Source of the DNA: Cryptomeria japonica
Taxonomy: Eukaryota; Streptophyta; Pinopsida; Cupressales; Cupressaceae
DNA length: 64,000 bases
Direction of reading: 5' to 3'
NCBI RefSeq assembly: GCF_030272615.1
Contig: NC_081408.1
Location: 67,747,546-67,811,545, forward strand
The translations under genes were made by a program, and so were the position numbers. This document shows, piece by piece, positions 46,801 to 57,700 of the stretch (the first letter of the stretch is position 1; each line of letters opens with the position of its first letter). The notes below the pieces were generated by a model. The model worked only from the letters and a program-made list of their open reading frames with translations. It searched no databases and was not told the DNA's origin.

Positions 46801-48003
46801 AAAATCCATTGCAGCCTTGCTCATGGGATCATCATCTTCAACACATATGTCATTCACTTTAATCTGTACAATTCTATTTATGGCCTTATGTCTACGTGTG
46901 GACATATGGAAGTATTTAGTGTTCCTATCCCCCTCTTTTAACCAAACATTTCTTGATCTTTGTTTCTAGTAGGTTTCCTCTTTAGCTATTATTTCATGAT
47001 ATATCATCAGAATAGCACCTTCAGTGTTTCTAGACATATAGGTATAACCATTGTGTTGTATCTCATCCTGGATTTCCTTGAGTTCTAAGAAGGTTGATGC
47101 TTTTGAGGTAAAGATGTTCCCAAAGAAATCCTTATTCAACTTATTGACATTATATTTAACATTCTTCAGCTTTTTGACCACTTTATACATGGCATTGCCT
47201 TCAATATTGATCTGCCACCAGTCCTTAATCTTACTTTCCAGATCTGGGTGTCTAGTCCACATTTTTTTAAATCTATAAGGGAAATGTCTCCTTCTATTTT
47301 TTACTTCAGTCGTTAAGGTTATAGGGTAATGATCTGATCTTGCCCTTATGTGAGAAGATAAAGAACATTCATGAAGATTAAACCAATCTAAGGAGAGAAG
47401 AGCTCTATCTAGTCTGACCTGAATCAGATTCTCACCACTTCTTCGTTTAGTCCAGGTGTATTTGACTCCTTGCAACTCTAGATCATGAATGACATTATTG
47501 TTTATAAAGTCCATTAGGTCCAATCTACTATCCAGATTAGCATGACTCCCTCCCTTTTTCTCATTTTCCTTCAAGGGAGTGTTGAAATCTCCCATTATTA
47601 TCCAACTATCCTCAGCAAATCTTCTTCTCAGCCCAGTAAGATATCTCCACATCTTGCTTCGTCCAATCTTAGTGTTAGGAGCATAAACATTTGTTAGGAC
47701 CCACGTAGTGTGCTTCTTAATGTGCTTAAATCTAATATAGCCCAAATTATTGTCCTGAATTAACACCTCTCCTTCTATATTATTTTTGTTCCAGAATGTA
47801 ACAATTCCTCCCGAGGCACCTTCTGAACTACCTCCGCTGACTCCTCCATTTTTGAAAATATTCAAACTTTCAACTTTATCTTTCACCATCTTAGTTTCTT
47901 GAATCAAAAAAAGGTTGGGGTTTTTGTCTCTAATCATGTTTCTAACTAAATTATGTTTGTGAGGACTATTAAGTCCCCTAATATTCCAGGAGATAATTTT
48001 CAT
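43853..48003 (-). pseudogene. LINE ORF2: endonuclease, reverse transcriptase, zf-RVT and RNase H
   Basis: The ATG at 48003 gives MKIISWNIRGLNSPHK. The APE-type endonuclease keeps its catalytic residues (FLIQETK, TNVYAPN, IMGDFNTPL, RSDHYPI). RT (46905-45840) has FIALIPKK, FRPISLCNS, QQSGFVSGRQ, KLDLSKAYDRVDW and QQFVDDSIIMG; the RQGDPLSP motif has a stop in place of Gln. A zinc-binding zf-RVT (CTLCKKNEETINHMLCHC) lies near 44740. RNase H (44554-43853) keeps D-E-D-D: INFDGASKG, HVAEAMAAY, CEGDSLNI and SCTDWAAN. There is one frameshift near 45340 and about six stops. It is the best-preserved polyprotein in the window for catalytic residues. ORF3 begins 124 bp downstream. Confidence 0.9.
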
Positions 48004-48639
48004 GGATTTTTAGAAATACCTGCCTCAAAGATGATTCTTTGGGTACCATCTGCTAAATTCCTGCTTGTTTCCAATGTTCTTTTTTTGGCATTTGAGTGTC
48101 TTCTTGGAGAAGTGTGTTGCGCTCCCACATCACCAAGCCTACTTCTGGTGTTTCTAGTCAGCATACTATTTACTGGGTTATTGTTATTCTTTTTCTTTTG
48201 CTTGTTCTTTCTTTTATCCTCTGCAACTTATTCGTCCCCCTACTTTGATTCATTCTTCCCTAGTGCCTTTTTTATATCCTCTTCATCTCCCCATTTTGGA
48301 TCTTGTTCCTCTGAATAGGCTATCTTTCCCTTTTCTAGGGTGGTTAATGAGATTTCTGAGAGCCCTTGGCCCAAAATGGTATCAGGTTGGGCCTCTTGGA
48401 ACCAGTCTATTTCTTTATCTTGATCTTGAGATTTTGAGACAAGGTTGAAGTTATCTCCTTCCTATTTATTATCTATGGGTTGTTTATCTGCTTTCTCTAC
48501 CTCTATCTTGTCCTCTTTCTGATCCTCTTGCTGAGTGTTGTCTTTTTCTATGTACTGAGTCCTTAACACCCTATTCCAACATCTGAATCTTTGGTTCATT
48601 ACCCACTTCACTAGTGATTTCTTCCTCCACCCTTACTAT

Positions 48640-49794
48640 CTAGGACTTCTTCTCCTGATTAGGATCATTGGAATCGCAAAATTTTAGTGGCTTGTCCACT
48701 TTTTTCCAAACCTTAGTTTGGATATGGGGTTTATCCTCTTTAGATGGACATTTTTTAGCCCAATGTCTGACTTTTTTACAATGAAAATAGGTGAAGGGGA
48801 TTGTTTCATAAACAATATTCTGCTTCCACTTCCCCAGTTTTGATTCTATCTCTATTTCCTCTGGCAAGTTCGTATCAAGTCCAACTCCAACACAAATCCT
48901 TGCATAGATCAGCCTTCTTCTAGAAGTCGTGATCTGATCAATGGTGATAAGCTCCCCAAAGGTATTAGCAATTCCTACAAAAACGTCTTCCTCCCAGAAT
49001 TCCATTGGGAGCCCAGGGAGTTTGACCCACACCAAGACTTGGGCCAAAAAATTCTTTCCTTTCGCTACATTAGGGTACCACTTATGGATGTACATGATGT
49101 ATTTGCCTATTGCTCAAGACCCACTACATAGAATGTTTCTTCTATCCTCATCATAAGAAAAGGAGAAGGATAGACAACCTTTGTTCATTGCTACCACATC
49201 AACTTGACCTTTCAGGTTCCACTTTCTTTTGACAAATGCATGAACTATTTCTATATTAGGTCTAGATCCAAAGAAATAACCAATCAAAGTGTTTTACATT
49301 CTAGCGATGTATTGATCAATGATTTGGTCAGGAACATTGATAGAAAACTTTCCCTAAGACACATTCGAGGAGTTTTTAACAGGAGGTGATGAGGACTTAC
49401 CTTTGGGCTTGACCCCAAAAAATGAGGACCACTTACGTGTCTGTCCATTAGGTCCCCCTTTAGGGTCCATTGACAAAAGAACCTTTTCCAGATGATCTTT
49501 ACCTTCCACCGTGTTCTCTGAAACACAAGTTGTTTGTTGTCCTTGGGCTCCTTCTGAGTTGTCATCTTCTATTTTTGAAGTTTGAACCTTCCCTTTCCCG
49601 CTCTCTATTGCTAACTACTCTTCACGTGGTGTTGTTCCTCTCCCTGGGTCCCCCAAGTTCATGTTATCATCGGGGTCCTTACCATATGAACCTTCTCCTT
49701 ATGTAGGAATCTCTGAATCATCTACCACATGCTGACCCGATGCCGATCCTGAATTCCCACTCGAATTTGAATCCTAGAACCGCCCATCTTCCAT
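48640..49794 (-). pseudogene. LINE ORF1: DUF4283-type nucleic-acid-binding protein
   Basis: An ATG at 49794 begins MEDGRF. Later frames give IGYFFGSRPNIEIVHAFVKR, AIGKYIMYIHKWYPN and the open stretch 49095-48640 with LPMEFWEEDVFVGIANTFGE, which is characteristic of DUF4283 in plant LINE ORF1. The knuckle reads YFHCKKVRHWAKKCP, with Tyr replacing the first Cys. Stops and at least one frameshift disrupt it. The sequence from 48639 down to ORF2 is a degraded C-terminal region with many stops. Its role in the family is RNA binding and assembly of the retrotransposition particle. Confidence 0.75.
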
Positions 49795-49810
49795 CTCTAT
49801 TAGGTCAACT

Positions 49811-49825
49811 AAGATGATGGTTCAT
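49811..49825. repeat. Target site duplication (right) of the LINE
   Basis: AAGATGATGGTTCAT, identical to 27657-27671. Confidence 0.8.
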
Positions 49826-50130
49826 GTTCTATTCATATTAGATATCCTATTTTTATTAATCTTGATGAAGAAATGGATGATAATGTTGTTTGTGATGGAA
49901 ATATTAATTATAATGATGATTATGAGCTTGTTGATGGTGACAATGATTTATCTAAATAATTTTCAAAAGAATTAATCCTAGCTCCTAGTGACAGACAAAG
50001 TGACTCATCATTGGAACATGGCCCTTGTTTGGAACTTGCAGTAGCTCCATCTACCATGCTCAAAGTTTCTCCTCTCGCATCTTGTCCACCTTCCCAAAAT
50101 AGTGTTTAGCAAGATTGGGAGGCAAATGAT
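49826..50130 (+). pseudogene. Continuation of the degenerate Gypsy fragment
   Basis: After the LINE and its duplication are removed, this continues 26893-27656. It encodes an acidic region (IFINLDEEMDDNVVCDG, YELVDGDNDLSK) ending in stops near 50110 and 50140. It corresponds in position to the acidic Ser/Asp-rich stretch between G-patch and RT in the Tat element at 59040-59340. RT and integrase are absent. Confidence 0.5.
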
Positions 50131-51203
50131 TTTCTTGATTAGTTTCATTTATGTTGTAGATTCTAGATCTCCTCTCTTTATTGTTTGTAATGTGTTTCCC
50201 TTGTGATGTGTTTTTCTAATATGTTAGCTTCTCTTTAGATGACCCTTGTCACTCCGTTAGTGCAAGGTAATAAAGAGGACAAATTTGTTGTGCCATTCTC
50301 CTATTTGTACCTCAATTCTTCTATTTGTTGTCCCTTGTGTTGTCTACATGGGGATGATGCAAAGTGTTGATATCTCTTTTGGTCTCTTCTATGTTGACTC
50401 AAAAGGCACATGTTCTCTTCTTCCATTGTGTTTGTACTTCCACTAACTTTGCGGGATGAGGTCAATTTAATACAAATATTTGTGCTATACATTATTTATC
50501 ATAAGAGCATACTAACCCCAAATTTAGTGGATCCCTTATGTGTTTTATGTTTTGTGACCATTATCTTTTGATTTTTCCTTTCTTTGGGGCATCTCATTGT
50601 GGTAACGTGCTTATATTTTGGATGTATGCTACCTTAAGCAAATTACTTTCTACCTTAAGCAAATTGCTCCCGATAAGGCATATGCAATTTCTTTAATGTT
50701 AGGATATAAAATCCACTCAATGTATCACTATATGCACACATTATCATGTAGTTTCCACCCTTGATTTGACCTATTTTGACTAGAGCTGACTTTTATTGTT
50801 TGTTGATAGACTTACTTAGACTATATTTGATGATTTGGATGATGATTACTCATGTGTTTTAGTTACTCACTATTGATGTTAGACACTATTGGATATATGC
50901 TATTTTGATGATCTATATGGATGTTGATACTATCATTATTGATCATGTGATTTGATGGATATATATATATATATATATATATGTGATGATTTCATATGCT
51001 TAATATGTGATGGATCATTGATAGATTATATTGATCATGGAATTGATGTTGATTATGATTAGGCTAACCCTATTTCATGGTTACATATGATGAGATGTTT
51101 ATGAGATGTGCTTGGCTATTGTATGACTGTGGATGATATCACATCACTCAATGCGAGCAAGATGTGTCATCATGATTCCATATCACTTATCTATTATGGG
51201 ATA
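50131..51203. other. Gene-free DNA, probably the 3' end of the old Gypsy fragment
   Basis: There is no open frame with a domain. 'ccttaagcaaatt' is directly repeated at 50632 and 50654, and a (TA)n run lies near 50959-50982. I could not place an LTR boundary. Confidence 0.4.
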
Positions 51204-51507
51204 TGTAGACACCTAAAAATGGTCAACACTTGCGGAGTCATACTTTAACATTTGTGCATTGCCTTATTTTAGGTTTTTGCATCGCATTAACATTTCTCCT
51301 ATGATTCGCACTTGATCTTTATCATTTGCGAGCATCGAGTCATTCTTCTACATTCTTCATTTGTCTCGCTTTTGAATTGGTCTTGTTGACAACAATCTTC
51401 AGTCATGATTTTGGTCAATCTTATCCTTTCGCACCAATGTGCGTGTTCATTTGTCATCATTTTGGACATCGTCAATCCTAATTAGGGTTTTTGTCCTCTT
51501 ATCAATC

Positions 51508-51720
51508 TTTTCATCTGGCGATCAATTTGTCATCGATCGTTGTCATTTTTCAATCTTGTCATTTTACGATCATTTTGTCACCGATCGTGGTCATTTTCAA
51601 TCTTGTCATTTTGCAATCCATTTTGTCATCAGTCCTTGTCCTCTTGTCAGTTTTGTCATTTTGCAATCGATTTGTCATCGATCATCGTCGTCCTTCTCAA
51701 TCATGTCAATTTGGATCAAT
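51508..51720 (+). repeat. Minisatellite in the Tat LTR, unit ~47-50 bp, about four copies
   Basis: Each unit carries 'cattttgcaatc' or a variant, then 'tttgtcatcgatcgt' and 'tcaatcttgtc'. The open frames across it are repeat by-products. Confidence 0.65.
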
Positions 51721-52395
51721 TAGCCATTGTTCCTCGTCAATTGGCACCTATCAATTTGGTCTCTTTATCAATCTCGGTTAGTTTGTCAATCAATCAAATC
51801 ATTTATCACATTGGTCATTTATCAATTCAAAATCATGATCAAATCGAATCGACATTAATTATCTTTTGCCAAGACCTAATTGTCATTCTCGCATTGCTAA
51901 TTCATCTTCTAGGGTTTCATGATTTAATCATTTAACCTTGTTTGTCATTTCTCTCTCTAGGATTAAATTATTTATTTATCCTAAGTCTTCTCATTGCAAT
52001 TAAATGTTCATTTAATTGGCTAATTATTCCTCTTTTTGTGAATTAATTAATAAATGAGAAATTATTAATTAATTTACCTAATTTCTCCTAAAATTCTTAA
52101 TTCCTAATTTTCCTCTTTTTCTAATTTCCTAATTTCTAATTCATCTAATTTCTATTCCCTCCTATTTTTCTCCTAATTTCATGGGAGTGACATTTCAATT
52201 TGTCATAATTTTTCATAATTGACAATCAATCAATTTTGACATAGAAATTTGTCATAAATTGTCATGAATTATCAATCAATCAAATTTTGCATAGAAGGTG
52301 CATAATTTGTCATAATTTGTCATAATTGACATTTTTGATTTGCAATTTCCATTTGAATTGAATCATGCTAATTTGATCTTTTTCTCCAATTTCTC

Positions 52396-52402
52396 TATAA
52401 AT
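52396..52402 (+). promoter_or_regulatory. Candidate TATA box of the Tat LTR
   Basis: TATAAAT in 'ctctataaattggatg', about 350 bp before the LTR end. A similar context occurs at 17910. Confidence 0.4.
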
Positions 52403-52751
52403 TGGATGAATTTCTTCAATCCCGACTAATCAGATAATGAGAATAATCACTTTTTCAAGTCAATCACACTTTGAGTACTCTTGTGCCAATGTCAATCTTG
52501 CTTTCACATTAGGTTTATGCACTTGAAGGTGAGATCCACAAACAAAGGCTATTTGGAGAAGAAATAATGGAGCCGCATGAAGGAGCATTCAAATCTACAT
52601 TTGGTTTGCATAATCTTTAGTTTTGAATGATTTAATTTCATGTCTCTATTGAGTGTGTTTAGGATAGATCATTGCATTTTAGTTTTTTTGATTGAGCTAG
52701 ATTAGTTTTGACTTGCTTGTGATGATTTCCAAATTCCTAGCATACATTAAT

Positions 52752-52770
52752 TGGTGAACCCGATGTGAAC
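52752..52770 (+). other. Candidate primer binding site of the Tat element
   Basis: TGGTGAACCCGATGTGAAC starts with TGG, as expected opposite a tRNA CCA end, and stands where Tat elements carry their primer site. The tRNA identity is not assigned. Confidence 0.5.
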
Positions 52771-54789
52771 TAACCATTTAACCATGCTTTTAAGTGCTTT
52801 TGAGTTGATTTGCAAGTCAAAAACCCAAGAAACAGGGTAATGCAGGGTTTTTTGGGGACTTCTGCGCCTGTGTAAGACAACCTACACCTATGTCATGCAT
52901 TTTGTACTTGTGTTAAAGACATTCTGTGTTTGTGTCATGCATTATATGCCTATGTCATGAGTTCTGTGCCTGTGTAAAGTCGAGAAATAGAGGTAAAAGG
53001 GCAGTGTTTTGCTTAAAAATTGGTTTGTTTTGCTTACTATTTCTACTTTTTTGGTTTTTGGTATTGATTATCTGTGCAGCATCTTGGCAATCACATGGAA
53101 AAGACAACAAATGAAACTACTAACATGTTTTATGCAGGTTCGATAGTCAAAGAATAAGCATATCAAACTTCTGACTTGGGTTTTGCAGGTTGCCTTGGAC
53201 ATACAACTGAACTTTGTGTTTGCAATTAATGTTATAGGCACCTAGTATGATTTCTAAATAGGTTGGAATTAATCTATGTTTGTTTTGATTATTGAGTATT
53301 GACAATAGAGTAGGAGAGTATGCTCTCATCCTTCTTAGGGTGATCAGAAATCTAGATCTTTGATACCATGCTCATGTTTGTGATTGTGTGTCACCTTTAG
53401 AGGGCCTGCCTTCCCGACCATTTGCTTTTGCAAGCAAGTGATAATCGTGAGAAGGGAATGACCCAAAGTGAGTACGGCTAGAATACCTTGGCATTCTAAC
53501 TCACTATAAACAAATACCTGATGAGCGAAAGCTTTGAAGGAAGGGTTACGTGGGAATTGTAGTTACTTGGGAAGTGATGACTCTTGAACTCTTTCTCATA
53601 TCAACATCTAAGTAGGGCCTCATGGTCTAAATCACACTTGCGCAACTACATTTTTTTGGTATCTTGGTGGGCTTAATGTCTCAATCATGCTTGTGTGACA
53701 TCAAGGAGTAACACTTAACAAAAACCCTTACTAAACACCTTGTTTTTAGAGGCCAAAAACCCTTCTAGTTGCTTGAGAAGGACAAGTTCGGATACTTGGA
53801 AGAGATACTAAGTTCGCCATGGGGAGATTTCCATGGGGACTGATGCTTGGCTGCCCTGAGAAGTGAGTGCCGTGGAGGGGATCCCGTGGGGTCAAGCATC
53901 TATGTATTCTCCTTGAATCCCATAATGAGTCTACCTCTCAAGTACCTAATGTCCTTTCCTACCCTAAGAAATGTGTGAATGAGCATGATTGTCTTGAGTC
54001 TAAGTTAAAATATCTTGTATTCTTTGCTTGTCAAAAGTTGAATTGCATCTCATTTCAAAACAAGATTAAACACAAGAACATTTCATCCAACAAAGTTCAA
54101 AACACCTTCAGACATGGTTGTCAAACATTTATCAAAATCTTGTCTCAACATTCATGTCACTTAGATTTAGGTTCATCCTAGGTTTGCATTTTGCAAGATC
54201 ATTGCCAAGGTTAAGTTTCACCTAAGTCATACTCCTTTGCATATCAATAAGGGTCATCCATTTTCATATGCCCTCTTGCATTAGAGTAATATCATTGTCA
54301 TACATTTGTATTGGCATATCCTAGGTCTTTTCATTAAGATTAGGTCATTATCATAGGATCACTGCATAGTAATTGTCCCTTTGCATGTAGTGTCAAAACT
54401 AGGTTTTTTCATACTTGAGTAATCCAAATCTTTGATAAACCCTAATTCATTGTTAGGAAGTCTAGACCTTATCAAACCTTTTGTCCTTTTATCATCAATG
54501 TCATTTCGTCAAACCTGGCTTAGTATCCAAGCATATAGGGGAGACATTGTCATCTTGTCCTTTTGTCACTTGGTCCTTTTTCCCTTTGAGGTCTAGACAT
54601 CATTCCAATTTCCTAAAGGTCTCTTTTAGATTTGCATTCAAAAGTTTGTCAAAATCTTCAAAAAACAACCAAAAACCATAGATTGCATTCTTGCCATAGA
54701 TTGCATTTTCATCTATTTAGTTTGCATTTAGTGGCATATCATATATTATCCTTGAAAAATTCCAAAAATATTGCATTTGCATAAGTGAC
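52771..54789 (+). other. Long leader between primer site and gag
   Basis: 2 kb without a recognisable domain. Ogre-type elements can carry an extra ORF here. The 104-codon frame at 53867-54181 is the longest candidate, but it shows no motif and I do not call it a gene. Confidence 0.5.
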
Positions 54790-57700
54790 ATGCCTGTTGA
54801 GACAAGGTCAAAATTCAAGAAGATGGGCGAACCAACGTATCAACCCATGGACAACATAGCAAATTTGCAGTTTCAAACTAGTCAAACAGTGCAAGTTGAA
54901 GGTGCATCAAATACATCATTACCACCATATGGAATGGTTCAACTTGGACCACCTCCATTATATGAACCAGTGTTTGTACCCATGAAACCAGGACATGGGA
55001 GTGTTCCACCAACACCAAAAGGAAATGTACCGTTCAATTGGAATCAACCAAACATGCAACATGACATTCAAACTCAAACATTATATGGGGAACAAACTCT
55101 TTCACAAGGATTTGGTTCAGACCAAGGCATTGAACAAGAAACAAATCCAAATGTCCAACCAAATTCTTCATCAGATTCTAATGCTTCTAATGATGTTGAT
55201 ATGTTCCTTCAAGATCCAAAGTTGACAAAAAAGATGGATAAATTGTTGAACAAGGTCTTTAAGCTGTTCCTGCAAAAATATCTTAACATGATGAGTAATG
55301 TGGCTTCCTCAAATGAGAAAATTAATGTGCAAACACAACAAGGCAGTGAGCCGTTAAGTTTCTCTTCACATCCAAATGAAGAAAATATGCAACAGGAACT
55401 TCAACCTACCTTGATGAGTAAATGTACTTCAAAGGCGTTGACAGTGACTATTCCTCAAAAGTCACCATTTCAGACAATAAATAATCCATTATTCAACACA
55501 ACGCTTGTAACACAAGATCAAATGAAGACCACGCAAATATTGACAATGGTTCCTCAACAAGAAGTGGTTCCTCACATGCATAAAGTTGGATCAAAATCCA
55601 AGATGCAAGAAAGCTTCACGACTGGAATGCCTGATCTCACCAATGTCCAAAATAATTCCACAATGCAATAAAGTTCTTATGTCCCATTAAGCTCAATATA
55701 TTTGCCAAACACTATGGTGATAGATCCTTTAATAATGGTGACACAAAGAGCTATAGATAGTGGTTTGCACCAACAACAAATGTTGCAACAATTGAGTAAT
55801 ACACAAACAGTACAATCAAATGTGCAAACAAACAATGTACAACAACAACAATATCACAGTCGACAACAAATTGCAGTGCCTTCTGCTTCATTACAAGTTA
55901 ATGCAAACTTTCAACCACCACAATGGATTGGACAAACAACACAGCAAGTTAATGCAAGTGCGATACCCCATCTTAAGGAGAAACAACAAAAACCACCTAA
56001 ACAAAGTTTTTTGCAAATGATGGGATTTACACCATGACGACAACAATTGGCACAAGGTCAGAAAATTCTGATTCATCAGCATCAACAACAACATGTGCCT
56101 CAATATGTGCCAAGACAAACAAGTTATCATACTTCACAACTACAATTGGTGCCTGTGCAATATCAACAACATCCTCAATTGCAATATCAACCTAGGCAAC
56201 AAGAAGCACAGCAACATGGTCAATATCAAGGCATGGCACAACCACAACAACAAGAGGTGTACCAAGAACAGTATATGCCGGAGCCACCAAAGATGGCAAT
56301 TTCAGAGTATCAACAACCAATCAGAAACATGATGTATCGACAAAAAGTACCCACCAGGATTATTAATGATGAACCTCCAAAATCTAATACAATTGCACAA
56401 CAACTTGAGAAATTGCAATGACAAGTTGACGCATTGGAAACCAAAGGAACAAAGAAGCTATATATAGATCAAGATTTATGTCCTAATCCATTCGACAAGA
56501 GTTTATACATGCCTCCCTTCCCTAAGCATTTTGAGGCACCAAATTTTGAGAAATATAAAGGGAATGGAAATCCAAAAGATCACATTCGAGCATTTTTCGT
56601 AGCATGTACTAAAGTGAGTTATGAAGAAACATATTTAATGCACTTATTTGCACGAAGTCTCACGGGACAAGCCATGGATTGGTATTCGCATCTGCCAGGA
56701 AATATAAAGACTTGGTCGGAACTGGCCCAAAAGTTTATCTCTCACTTTGCATTCAACATCGATAGTGATGTGACCATGTCAGATTTATGCAACACCAAGC
56801 AAAAGCAAGGTGAACCATTAGTGACTTTCTTGCAACGATGGCGAAGCTTGTATAGTCGTTCTTCCCTAGATATACCTGAAGAACAACAAGTGAATCTGTT
56901 TATCCAAAATTTGGTCCCAAAAATGATGTATGAACTCAAATTGAAAAGTCCCAGTACTATTGAGAAGCTCATTAAGAAAGGGATGAACATTGAAACTGCT
57001 CTTGTAGCTAAGGGAATTATTAAGCTCAATAAAGACAATGACAACACAAATAATTCAGGGGACCGAAATAGATTTTGGTATAAAAACAAGAATGTCACTA
57101 ATGATGGTGTTGTTGATGCAAGAGTGGTGAATGCAAATCAACCCCCATTCACAACCAAAAAATTGAGTGTTCCTAATATGTCAACTATGGAACAAAATCA
57201 AATTCCAATAAGCAATGTTACTCAACAGCCACAATACCAATAGCATGCTCAACAATATAATCAACAACAAAGTCAGCAACAAAGCTAGCAACGCAAACCT
57301 TTTCGATCAAGAGATGGATCTCCTCGACAGTTTATGCCATTGGGAGAGCCTATTGAATCAGTAATGAAATAATTAATACAAGCAAAATTTATCAAGCTAC
57401 CAGATATCAAGGCAGAACTAGTGGTAAAGCCACATTGGTGGAATGATAATGCATATTGTGAGTACCATCGATCAAAAGGACATAAACCTGTGTCATGTTT
57501 TCAATTGAAACATATGATTCAAGACTTGTTATAACAAGGAGTAATTGAGATAGATCCACCCAACATGACCTCTAACACTGATCATACAATTTTCAAAACT
57601 CCTTTGCTTGATCATGACAAGGGTAAAGCATCTTCTTCAAACTCTACCCAAACAACAAATTATGCAAACACTAGTTATAACAATGTCATTAATTGTTTTC

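Larger units (their letters stand above)
27672..49810 (-). mobile_element. L1-type LINE with an extra third ORF, split by a chromovirus
   Basis: This is a reverse-strand element, about 8.0 kb once the 14,130-bp chromovirus and one AGATT copy are removed. The 5' end is at 49810, then ORF1 (DUF4283 plus zinc knuckle), ORF2 (endonuclease, RT, zf-RVT, RNase H) and ORF3, ending at 27672 with a very short A tail ('cttaatcaaaat'). A 15-bp duplication flanks the unit. Having ORF1 and a complete ORF2 shows it was not 5'-truncated. Plant L1 elements normally end soon after the RNase H region, so ORF3 adds about 1.7 kb of unexpected coding sequence. Confidence 0.85.
51204..52746 (+). repeat. 5' LTR of the Tat/Ogre element
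   Basis: It starts TGTAGACACCTAAAA, a typical Tat LTR start, and ends about ...GCATACA, six bases before the primer-site candidate. It contains a ~47-50 bp minisatellite (51508-51720), a 'ttgtcataattgacaat'-type repeat region (52190-52350) and a TATAAAT near 52396. The ends are inferred, because the second LTR is not visible for comparison. Confidence 0.6.

Noticed and set aside
51439-51935. Three overlapping ~95-130-codon frames
   Set aside because: They run through the Tat LTR minisatellite, are open in several frames at once and show no domain.
53867-54181. 104-codon frame in the Tat leader as an Ogre-type extra ORF
   Set aside because: No domain, coiled coil or conserved motif is visible, and the length is compatible with chance in this composition.
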